From positions 1 through 60,016 of the forward strand of contig CAJQMI010000025.1 in the NCBI GenBank assembly GCA_905479395.1: 60,016 bases of DNA, read 5' to 3'. The position numbers and the translations under genes were made by a program. The stretch comes from an uncultured Flavobacteriales bacterium. Its GTDB lineage: Bacteria; Bacteroidota; Bacteroidia; Flavobacteriales_D; Sanyastnellaceae. The notes under the pieces were generated by a model. That model was not told where the DNA came from, searched no databases, and saw only the letters and a program-made list of their open reading frames with translations. Shown here one piece after another: positions 8,140 to 15,208 of the stretch (position 1 is the first letter of the stretch; every line of letters begins with the position of its first letter).

Positions 8140-9150
8140 TCATGAAAGTGGGCGAGAACCTGCATTTTTATCCGCTGTGAATGCCATTGATCGGTTTCCC
8201 TGAATTCCACCGGAGTGTATGAACAATACCCGGGATTTGCGCTGAAGTTTTTCGGAACGAAGTTCAGATGGAACACTCAGGACTGATTGCAGCTTGATCA
8301 AGGTTTTGGCGGTGTAAATCCCATCCAATTCCACACCTGTCTCCGTCTGAAACTGTTGCATGAATTCTCCGACGATGGGTGTGATTTTGCCAAAGCCGCC
8401 TTGATGTGCATCGTTCCATGAAGTCACGTTTTCCATGATTTCAGCGGCCCATTGTGCGTCCATCAACGCGCTTTCAATGTGCTTCTGAACGGCATCACTC
8501 ATATCGACTCCTTTGAGTGCGTTTCCAATAAAAAGGTGCGATACGCCACGCAAACCGATTGCAAGTCCCGCGGCTGTTGCACCCGTTCCTGCGCTCACAA
8601 TGATGGCGTCCCAAGGTCGTTCTAGGTCGTCGGAAGTGATCAAACTTTGGCACCCCATGGTCCCGAGCGCATCGCCTGCTCCCTCTGGAACAATCCACGG
8701 ATTCCCGAAGCGATCTCGCAGCCAAGCTTTGAAAAAAGGCAAGTGTTTCTCGCGGTACTCAGCGCGCGATACAGGCACCAACTCCATTCCCCAGTCCGTG
8801 CAATCTTGGAGCGTAGGAGTGAGGTTTTCGAGTTCGCTTGGCTCAGCTCGCACCATTCCAATCGTTCGAATCCCTAGGGCATGTCCTGTTGCTGCCGTGG
8901 CGTGCAAGTGATTGGACCAGGCTCCGCCAAATGTGAGCATGGCCGGCTGGTGCATGCGCATTGCGCGCTCCACGTGGAATTGCAATTTCCAGGCCTTGTT
9001 GCCAGGAGCCGGACTCGGAATGGAATCCAAACGCCGGACATAAAAATCAATGCCTGCTGCAATGGCTGGCGACCAATCGACCTTCTCGGTCCTCGGTTGA
9101 GGGGGTGAAAAACTGGAAGAAAGCGGTGACGTATGGGACGGCGGTTTCAT
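8140..9150 (-). CDS. PLP-dependent ACC deaminase / D-cysteine desulfhydrase-like enzyme
   Basis: A 336-residue fold-type II PLP enzyme of the tryptophan synthase beta superfamily, ACC deaminase/D-cysteine desulfhydrase branch. The Schiff-base Lys is Lys52 in PGNKAWKL. TFGGAWSNHLHATAATG is the substrate carboxylate-binding Ser-Asn-His motif. SAGTGATAAGL binds the PLP phosphate. Members either open 1-aminocyclopropane-1-carboxylate to 2-oxobutanoate and ammonia or desulfurate D-cysteine; sequence alone cannot decide. The Pro/Ser-rich first 20 residues are poorly conserved. The start ATG at 9150 lies only 18 bp from the divergent start of the DUF5522 gene. The purF-like gene follows after 52 bp. 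Confidence 0.85.
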   Translation of the reverse strand: MKPPSHTSPLSSSFSPPQPRTEKVDWSPAIAAGIDFYVRRLDSIPSPAPGNKAWKLQFHVERAMRMHQPAMLTFGGAWSNHLHATAATGHALGIRTIGMVRAEPSELENLTPTLQDCTDWGMELVPVSRAEYREKHLPFFKAWLRDRFGNPWIVPEGAGDALGTMGCQSLITSDDLERPWDAIIVSAGTGATAAGLAIGLRGVSHLFIGNALKGVDMSDAVQKHIESALMDAQWAAEIMENVTSWNDAHQGGFGKITPIVGEFMQQFQTETGVELDGIYTAKTLIKLQSVLSVPSELRSEKLQRKSRVLFIHSGGIQGNRSMAFTADKNAGSRPLS

Positions 9151-9156
9151 AGGTGG

Positions 9157-9164
9157 TAAATTTG
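9157..9164 (+). promoter_or_regulatory. Predicted -7 box (TAAATTTG) for DUF5522-hutU
   Basis: TAAATTTG matches TAnnTTTG and ends 4 bp before the ATG at 9169. A start site a few bases downstream would give a leaderless transcript. The -33 region would have to lie inside the first codons of the divergent PLP enzyme gene. Confidence 0.5.
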
Positions 9165-9168
9165 CAAC

Positions 9169-9330
9169 ATGCAGAGCGATTTGGACCCTGAAGATTTTTA
9201 TTACAGCCCAGAAGGCTTCATTGTCTTTACGGAACAATATCACCTGAAGCGAGGTCATTGTTGTCAGAGCGGCTGCAAGCATTGTCCATACGGGTACGAT
9301 CGCCGAACTGGAAAAATTCGAAAACCATGA
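9169..9330 (+). CDS. DUF5522 family cysteine-rich mini-protein
   Basis: A 53-residue protein, MQSDLDPEDFYYSPEGF at the start and GKIRKP at the end. The core FTEQYHLKRGHCCQSGC then KHCPYGY is the DUF5522 signature, with four cysteines (CC-x3-C-x2-C) that look like a zinc or iron-sulfur site. The function is unknown. Its stop overlaps the hutU start by ATGA (9327-9330), so the two are translationally coupled. The start is fixed by the conserved core and by the nearby -7 box. The family is common in Bacteroidota, often as a short gene next to unrelated metabolic genes. Confidence 0.88.
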   Translation: MQSDLDPEDFYYSPEGFIVFTEQYHLKRGHCCQSGCKHCPYGYDRRTGKIRKP

Positions 9331-11360
9331 CCACTTTCATGAATACCGACGAACTAAGGGCGTTTCAAAGAGAGATTTCAGGAGGCATTCCGGCAAATTT
9401 GCCGGCTGCATTTCCACGCTCTGAAGATGTGAGCCATGCACCGGTTCGAAAAGATATTTTGTCACAAGCGGAGAAGGAATTAGCGTTGCGCAATGCGCTG
9501 CGATACTTTCCAGCGGAGACACATGCTGTTTTGGCTCCTGAATTCGCACAAGAATTGAGGGAATACGGACGCATTTACATGTACCGTTTGCGACCAAGTC
9601 ATCCGGTTAAAGCTCGTCCTATTTCGGCTTATCCAGCCAAGTGCGAGCAAGCGGCTGCGATCATGTTGATGATCCAAAACAATTTGGACCCTGCAGTGGC
9701 TCAGCATCCGGAAGAATTGATCACTTATGGCGGAAACGGCGGAGTTTTTCAAAACTGGGCTCAGTACCGTCTGACCATGCAGTACCTCAGTCAAATGACC
9801 GAGGAGCAGACGCTAGCCATGTACAGTGGCCATCCGATGGGATTGTTTCCATCGCACAAGGATGCGCCGCGTGTAGTGGTGACCAATGGAATGGTCATTC
9901 CCAATTACTCCAAGCCTGATGATTGGGAACGAATGAACGCGATGGGAGTTTCTCAATACGGTCAAATGACGGCGGGGTCGTACATGTACATTGGTCCTCA
10001 AGGCATTGTTCACGGCACCACAATCACAGTTTTGAATGCCGTGCGCATGAACGATAAAACCGGTTCAGGTCCTGCCGGAAAGCTATTTGTCACGGCAGGA
10101 CTCGGCGGGATGAGTGGAGCGCAACCCAAAGCTGGAAACATCGCCGGAGTCGTGAGTGTCACCGCTGAAGTGAATTCGGACGCAGCACACAAACGCCATG
10201 AGCAAGGATGGGTGGACCACGTCATTGAAGACGTTGAAGAATTGGTCTTGCAAGTGCGCGCTTCTGTGGAAGCGAAGGAAGCAGTTTCATATGCATACTT
10301 GGGAAATGTTGTGGATGTTTGGGAGGCGTTTGATCGTGCGGAGTTGTTTGTGGATTTGGGTTCAGATCAAACTTCGTTGCACAATCCTTGGGCCGGGGGT
10401 TATTATCCTGCTGGACTTTCGTTTGAGGCCTCCAACAAAATGATGGCCAGCGATCCGGATGCCTTTGCAGATCATGTAAAAGAGTCGTTGCGACGGCATG
10501 CTGATGCGGTCAACAAACACACCGCTCGCGGCACGTATTTCTTCGATTACGGAAATGCATTTTTGCTCGAGGCGTCGCGATCAGGAGCGGACATCATGAA
10601 TACGGACGGGACAGGCTTTCGGTATCCGAGCTACGTCCAAGACATCATGGGTCCAATGTGCTTTGACTACGGCTTCGGACCCTTCCGATGGGTATGTGCA
10701 AGTGGCGAAGCAGCAGATTTGGAGCTAACGGATCGCATTGCGTGTGAAGTTTTGGAAGATTTAAAGAAAGAGGCACCAGCTGAAATTCAGCAGCAAATGG
10801 ACGACAACATCCGCTGGATTAAGGGTGCGCAAGCCAACCGATTGGTGGTGGGATCACAGGCACGGATTTTATACGCTGATGCATTGGGCCGCATGAAGAT
10901 TGCCAAGGCATTCAATGATGCGATTGCAGCAGATCGTTTGGCAGGACCGGTAATTTTGGGCCGCGACCATCACGATGTTTCGGGCACCGATTCGCCGTTT
11001 AGAGAAACTTCGAATATTTACGATGGCTCTGCCTTTACCGCTGACATGGCCGTCCAAAACTTCGCTGGAGACGCATTCCGAGGTGCAACATGGATTTCAC
11101 TGCACAACGGCGGTGGAGTCGGATGGGGTGAAGTCGTCAACGGTGGATTTGGAATGCTGATCGACGGAAGTGCGGATGCTGAACGTCGTTTGACATCGAT
11201 GCTTCATTGGGATGTCAACAACGGGATTGCTCGAAGAAGTTGGGCCCGAAATGAAGGGGCTGAATGGGCCATTCAGCGGGCGATGGATCAAGAACCACTT
11301 CTCAAAGTGACCCTTCCTGCGCACGCAGCCGACGATGTCATTGCTGAAGCACTCAAATAA
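9327..11360 (+). CDS. hutU: Urocanate hydratase
   Basis: A 677-residue cytoplasmic NAD-dependent enzyme converting urocanate to 4-imidazolone-5-propionate, step two of histidine degradation. Signatures: YGGNGGVFQNWAQYRL, MYSGHPMGLFPSH, the NAD-binding segment VTAGLGGMSGAQPKAG and the C-terminal GRDHHDVSGTDSPFRET with HNGGGVGWGEV. It is longer than the classical enzyme of roughly 555 residues, because the Bacteroidota form carries insertions. The ATG at 9327 overlaps the DUF5522 stop; other candidate starts lie 12 bp further in (MNTDEL) or upstream. Other hut genes (hutH, hutI, formimidoylglutamase) are not in this window. The next gene begins inside its stop codon. Confidence 0.95.
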   Translation: MTTFMNTDELRAFQREISGGIPANLPAAFPRSEDVSHAPVRKDILSQAEKELALRNALRYFPAETHAVLAPEFAQELREYGRIYMYRLRPSHPVKARPISAYPAKCEQAAAIMLMIQNNLDPAVAQHPEELITYGGNGGVFQNWAQYRLTMQYLSQMTEEQTLAMYSGHPMGLFPSHKDAPRVVVTNGMVIPNYSKPDDWERMNAMGVSQYGQMTAGSYMYIGPQGIVHGTTITVLNAVRMNDKTGSGPAGKLFVTAGLGGMSGAQPKAGNIAGVVSVTAEVNSDAAHKRHEQGWVDHVIEDVEELVLQVRASVEAKEAVSYAYLGNVVDVWEAFDRAELFVDLGSDQTSLHNPWAGGYYPAGLSFEASNKMMASDPDAFADHVKESLRRHADAVNKHTARGTYFFDYGNAFLLEASRSGADIMNTDGTGFRYPSYVQDIMGPMCFDYGFGPFRWVCASGEAADLELTDRIACEVLEDLKKEAPAEIQQQMDDNIRWIKGAQANRLVVGSQARILYADALGRMKIAKAFNDAIAADRLAGPVILGRDHHDVSGTDSPFRETSNIYDGSAFTADMAVQNFAGDAFRGATWISLHNGGGVGWGEVVNGGFGMLIDGSADAERRLTSMLHWDVNNGIARRSWARNEGAEWAIQRAMDQEPLLKVTLPAHAADDVIAEALK

Positions 11361-11920
11361 TGGATGTTTATGCGCTTGAATTTGATGGAAAGACAGAATG
11401 GCAGAGCTTGAAAGGCAGCCGTTTCGAATCGTGCACTTTTCGCAATGTGAATTGGGCAGGATGTGATTTGCGAGGTGCTCGGTTCGAGGATTGCGCCTTT
11501 CATGATTGTGACCTCTCCAACGCCAAAACCTTGGGGCTGGGTTTTCAAGAAGTGAGGTTTGAGGGATGTAAACTCTTGGGCGTCAAGTTTGAGCTTTGCA
11601 ATCCGTTAGGCTTATCCTTTCAACTGATTGGATGCAATCTCACGGCGGCATCATTTCACGCGCTGGACATGAGGCGTGTGCGATTTGAAAAGTGCAACGC
11701 TCAAGATGTGGATTTCACAAAAGCTCGAGCGGAGGGAGTCTGCTTCAACGAAGTGGATTTGAAAGGAGCGCTCTTTGAGCAAACAAACCTGAAGGCTGCG
11801 GATTTCACGTTGGCTGCGCATTGGCGCATCGATCCGAATGAGAATTCCCTGCAAAAAGCGAAATTTCGCAAAGAGGAATTGTCGGGATTGCTCGCATCGT
11901 GGCCGTTGGATATCATTTGA
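11360..11920 (+). CDS. Pentapeptide repeat protein, McbG/Qnr-like
   Basis: A 186-residue protein built of tandem five-residue repeats of the A(D/N)LxF type (for example CDLRGARFEDCAF, VDLKGALFEQTNL, KAADF). These predict a right-handed quadrilateral beta helix. A non-repeat linker near residue 90 (SFQLIGCNL) and a C-terminal cap (INPNEN-like DPNENSL, then KFRKEELSGLLASW, ending LDII) match the layout of McbG and Qnr proteins, which mimic DNA and protect gyrase. Length is also that of McbG. Gyrase protection is inference; many family members have no such activity. Start (ATG at 11360) overlaps the hutU stop as TAATG, so the gene is co-translated with a histidine catabolic enzyme. A TetR-controlled efflux operon follows 82 bp later on the same strand. 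Confidence 0.85.
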   Translation: MDVYALEFDGKTEWQSLKGSRFESCTFRNVNWAGCDLRGARFEDCAFHDCDLSNAKTLGLGFQEVRFEGCKLLGVKFELCNPLGLSFQLIGCNLTAASFHALDMRRVRFEKCNAQDVDFTKARAEGVCFNEVDLKGALFEQTNLKAADFTLAAHWRIDPNENSLQKAKFRKEELSGLLASWPLDII

Positions 11921-11942
11921 GTGTTTGCAAAAAAACGGAAGA

Positions 11943-11956
11943 AACGTTTTAACGTT
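11943..11956. promoter_or_regulatory. Candidate TetR operator (AACGTT-TT-AACGTT)
   Basis: Two copies of the palindrome AACGTT are separated by TT, placed 31 bp before the predicted -7 box of the tetR gene. A wider inverted repeat, GAAACG (11941-11946) facing CGTTTC (11962-11967), encloses them. Symmetry and position just upstream of a TetR regulator suggest an autoregulatory operator controlling the efflux operon. Confidence 0.45.
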
Positions 11957-11986
11957 ATTTTCGTTTCCTCCAGAGAGCATTGAAGG

Positions 11987-11994
11987 TATCTTTG
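11987..11994 (+). promoter_or_regulatory. Predicted -7 box (TATCTTTG) for the tetR-efflux operon
   Basis: TATCTTTG matches TAnnTTTG and ends 8 bp before the tetR ATG at 12003, predicting a leader of a few bases at most. It supports the start chosen for tetR. Confidence 0.6.
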
Positions 11995-12002
11995 CCACCG
12001 CA

Positions 12003-12653
12003 ATGGCACAAATCACATCCCATCAAGGCGCTGAGAGATCAGAACAATTGCTCCAGCAAGCCATGGATGTTTTTCTGCGCTTGGGCATTCGTTCAGTCAA
12101 TATGGCGGATCTAGCGAGTGAGATCGGAGTCTCGAAAAAGACATTGTATGTCCACTTTACCGACAAGGACGATTTGATCCAACGTTGCATGAGTGCGCAT
12201 TGCGATCAGATGGAACAAGTGATTTCAGAGGCGGAAAATCACAATGGAAATGCCATCGACTCGGAATTGGCGATCATTGATTTTGTGCATACCGTGATCA
12301 GCAAGATGCACCCAAGCATGCTGCATGATTTGAAAAAGTATCACCGGACAGCATTCGAGACCATCAAAAAACGAGAGGACGAAATCATTCTCGGAACTGT
12401 GGAGCGCAACATCAGGCGCGGTCAAACAGAAGAGCTGTATCGCCTTGACATCAATCCGGTCTTGACAGCGCGTTTTCTTGTGGCCATCGGGTACGAAGTC
12501 CAAAAATGCGGGGAACGCAGCACATTTCAAGGGGAGTTGAGTTTGTCAGATTTGTATGTACAGTCATCCTTGTACCACGTCCGAGCCATTTCGACGGAAA
12601 AAGGTGCGCAGTACCTCCAAAGCAAATTGGAAAAAGAAAAGTTGTTTCAATGA
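12003..12653 (+). CDS. TetR/AcrR family transcriptional regulator
   Basis: A 216-residue one-component repressor. Residues about 12-58 form the TetR helix-turn-helix: EQLLQQAMDVFLRLGIRSVNM, then DLASEIGVSKKTLYVHFTDKDDL, with the recognition helix around SKKTLYVHF. The C-terminal all-helical ligand and dimer domain is variable and gives no ligand clue. The frame remains open upstream, but the ATG at 12003 fits both the domain start and the promoter. Its stop overlaps the start of the TolC-like gene (ATGA, 12650-12653), so regulator and pump are one operon. It probably represses its own operon through the AACGTT repeats upstream; the inducer is unknown. Confidence 0.92.
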   Translation: MAQITSHQGAERSEQLLQQAMDVFLRLGIRSVNMADLASEIGVSKKTLYVHFTDKDDLIQRCMSAHCDQMEQVISEAENHNGNAIDSELAIIDFVHTVISKMHPSMLHDLKKYHRTAFETIKKREDEIILGTVERNIRRGQTEELYRLDINPVLTARFLVAIGYEVQKCGERSTFQGELSLSDLYVQSSLYHVRAISTEKGAQYLQSKLEKEKLFQ

Positions 12654-14083
12654 ATACGAATAGAAATTTCATGCGATCAGCCCTTGTGGCCTTTGCAATT
12701 GCTGTGATGATTTTACCCCATGCCCGTGGACAGGAATCATATTCCATTTCGTTGGCACAGGCACAAAAAATTGCACTTGAAAAGGCTTTTGCAGTGCAGT
12801 ACGCAGCGTTGGACATGCAAAAGTCTGAGCGCGACGTGAAGGAACTGCTCGCAACAGGATTGCCTCAGGTGAACATAGTTGCGGATTACAGCCAGTACAT
12901 CGACATCCCAATTCAAGTTGCATCAGGAGACGTCTTTGGTTTTCCTGCATACCTCACAGATTTTTTTGGCGGTGTTGCAGAAGCGACCGGTGTTGGCATT
13001 GACGCACCGCCTTTTGATCCGAATGCGATTTCTGAATTTCAATTCGGGCAGAGCCACACAGCGAATTACGGCGTGCAGGCATCACAGCTGATTTTCAGCG
13101 GGTCATACCTTTTTGGATTGAAAGCTTCGCAGTTGTTGGTTTCGAGCCGAGAACGCGGACAACAGCGCACGGCCGATGAAGTGATGCAACAGGTCGCAGA
13201 AGCGTATCACTTTGTGCTGGCTGCAGGAGAAGGTTTGGCTCTGGCAAATGAGGCGCTCCGGCTTGTGCAATTCACCCGCGATGAGGTGGCTGCCTTGAAT
13301 GAAGCGGGGTTTGCAGATGAGCTTGCTGTGAGCCAAATGGATTTGGCAATCAATGACCTGGAAGCTCAGGTGATGGCTTCGCAGGGACAGATTTCGATGT
13401 CGAAAGGGTTGTTGCGATTCCAGATGGGCGTTGCGCCAGATGCTCAATTGGAGTTGACCGATGAAATGGATGATTTGATGTCGAGTGGAAAAGAATTGGA
13501 ATGGCTGAGCCGCGATTTTGTTGCCTCAGAAATCCCTGGCGTGCAGGAGCAAGAGCTTTTCTTGGGCTTGGCAGGATTGGATGTCAAAAGCCAAAAAGCG
13601 AGCGGTTGGCCTCAAGTTTCTGCGTTTTACACCAATCAGAACAACGCTCAGCGTGATGCTTTTGATTTCTTTCAAAAGGACCGTGAATGGTATCCGGTGC
13701 AGTTGTGGGGGGTGAATTTTTCCATGCCAGTTTGGACAAGTTTCGGAGGCCGACAGCAGGTTGAGAAAAAGAAAATAAAGGAGGAACGCGCGCGCATCGC
13801 ATTGGCACAGATTTCACAGGCGGCGACAATGGAGTATGACAATGCTCGCACCTCCTTTTCCGAAGCGATGGCGTTGCTCAACAATGCGACCAATGGTGAG
13901 CGCTTGGCTGAAAAAATCTACATGCAATCGGAAGTGCGGTACAAGGAGGGCATGGTTTCCAGCTTTGATATGAACGATGCGAGAAACCAATTGCTAGAGG
14001 CCAAACTGCAAAAACTAACCACTTCGTTGGATTGGCTCAACGCACGAATTGACCTACAAAAAGCCCTCTCGGCATTTGACTGA
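12650..14083 (+). CDS. TolC family outer membrane efflux protein
   Basis: A 477-residue outer membrane channel of the RND pump. A Sec signal peptide precedes QESYSISLAQAQKIALEKAF, the first TolC-type helix. The two OEP repeats are visible as long Ala/Gln/Glu-rich helices, around residues 170-260 (EVMQQVAEAYHFVLAAGEG and onward) and 370-470 (RIALAQISQAATMEYDNARTSF and RYKEGMVSSFDMNDARNQLL). Such proteins trimerise into a barrel and periplasmic tunnel. It is first of three pump genes after tetR, and the adaptor gene follows after 32 bp. Start is the ATG overlapping the tetR stop; upstream in-frame codons lie within tetR and carry no signal peptide. Confidence 0.93.
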   Translation: MNTNRNFMRSALVAFAIAVMILPHARGQESYSISLAQAQKIALEKAFAVQYAALDMQKSERDVKELLATGLPQVNIVADYSQYIDIPIQVASGDVFGFPAYLTDFFGGVAEATGVGIDAPPFDPNAISEFQFGQSHTANYGVQASQLIFSGSYLFGLKASQLLVSSRERGQQRTADEVMQQVAEAYHFVLAAGEGLALANEALRLVQFTRDEVAALNEAGFADELAVSQMDLAINDLEAQVMASQGQISMSKGLLRFQMGVAPDAQLELTDEMDDLMSSGKELEWLSRDFVASEIPGVQEQELFLGLAGLDVKSQKASGWPQVSAFYTNQNNAQRDAFDFFQKDREWYPVQLWGVNFSMPVWTSFGGRQQVEKKKIKEERARIALAQISQAATMEYDNARTSFSEAMALLNNATNGERLAEKIYMQSEVRYKEGMVSSFDMNDARNQLLEAKLQKLTTSLDWLNARIDLQKALSAFD

Positions 14084-14115
14084 ATACGGTCGGAAAAAAT
14101 TGAAAGAAGAGAACG

Positions 14116-15204
14116 ATGAATAGCATTTATACAGCGCGCATGAAAACAGCATTGGGAATTCCCGCAATGATCTTGGTTTTGACCTTGGCCGGTTGTGGAT
14201 CGTCTGAAACGGAAGCCGGAGAATCGAGTGGAGCCAACGAATCAGCAAAGGCAACGAGTTTGTTCAAGGTCGGAGTATCGAACATTGCGCCACAAGCGTT
14301 CACCCACCGATTTTCGGTTCAGGGCAACGTTGAAACAGATCGCAACGCGTTGTTGACAACTGAATTTGGAGGTGCCATTGAAGAGGTGATGGTGCGCGAA
14401 GGTCAGCAGGTCTCTGAGGGCACACCTTTGGTTCGAGTCAATACGGACGTGATGGAACGTTCGGCCTCAGAATTGCAGACCCAACTTGAATTGGCGCAAG
14501 CTGTTTTTGAGCGGCAGGAGCGTTTGTGGAAGCAGAGCATCGGTTCAGAGATTGAATTTTTGCAAGCCAAGACGCAGCTTGAATCGTTGCAAGGATCATT
14601 GAAAACATTGGAAGAACAAATGGAAATGGCCGTGATGCGCGCTCCTTTTGCAGGGGTTGTCGACCGATGCCTCGCCAAGACTGGAGAATTTGCAGTTCCT
14701 GGTTCCCCATTGGTTCGGATTGTTGATTTGAAGGACATGTATGTGCGAGCGAGTGTCAGTGATCATTACGCGGGTAAAGTGTCAAAGGGAATGTCCGCTG
14801 AAGTCATTGTAAGCGGAGTCGACTCGATTCGCACCAAAGTTGGTCGGGTGGGTCAGTTCATCAATCCGGCGAACCGCACCTTGGAGATTTCGTTGCCGTT
14901 GCCTGAAGACAGTAAATTCTTACCGAACATGTATGCAAGTGTTTGGCTGCAGGACCTCAGTTTGGATAGCGCAATGGTTTTGCCAAGTGCCTTGGTCCAG
15001 CAAGACATCAACGGTGACGAGTTTGTCTTTGTGGCAGAAGGTCAGGGCGATGTGCGCATCGTTCGAAAAACACTCATTGCATCGGGCATGGGTTCTGGTG
15101 ACAACCTGCTCATCACTTCGGGCCTTGCATTCGGAGATGATGTGATTTCCCGAGGTGCAAACCGCGTGGTAGAAGGACAAGAAGTAAACCTTATTACGGA
15201 CTGA
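14116..15204 (+). CDS. RND efflux periplasmic adaptor (membrane fusion protein), lipoprotein
   Basis: A 362-residue HlyD/AcrA-type adaptor. It has a lipoprotein signal with lipobox LAGC (lipidated Cys27) and an acidic stretch after it. The barrel-sandwich (lipoyl-like) halves are at about residues 75-110 (EFGGAIEEVMVREGQQVSEGTPLVRVN) and 175-205 (MRAPFAGVVDRCLAKTGEFAVPGSPLVRI). A coiled-coil hairpin (ELQTQLELAQAVFERQERLW and the following helix) lies between them. A beta-barrel domain and membrane-proximal domain (ITSGLAFGDDVISRGANRVVEGQEV) complete the fold. It bridges the inner-membrane pump and the TolC-like channel. An internal ATG eight codons in (MKTALG) is an alternative start. The pump gene follows after 4 bp. 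Confidence 0.94.
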   Translation: MNSIYTARMKTALGIPAMILVLTLAGCGSSETEAGESSGANESAKATSLFKVGVSNIAPQAFTHRFSVQGNVETDRNALLTTEFGGAIEEVMVREGQQVSEGTPLVRVNTDVMERSASELQTQLELAQAVFERQERLWKQSIGSEIEFLQAKTQLESLQGSLKTLEEQMEMAVMRAPFAGVVDRCLAKTGEFAVPGSPLVRIVDLKDMYVRASVSDHYAGKVSKGMSAEVIVSGVDSIRTKVGRVGQFINPANRTLEISLPLPEDSKFLPNMYASVWLQDLSLDSAMVLPSALVQQDINGDEFVFVAEGQGDVRIVRKTLIASGMGSGDNLLITSGLAFGDDVISRGANRVVEGQEVNLITD

Positions 15205-15208
15205 TTTT

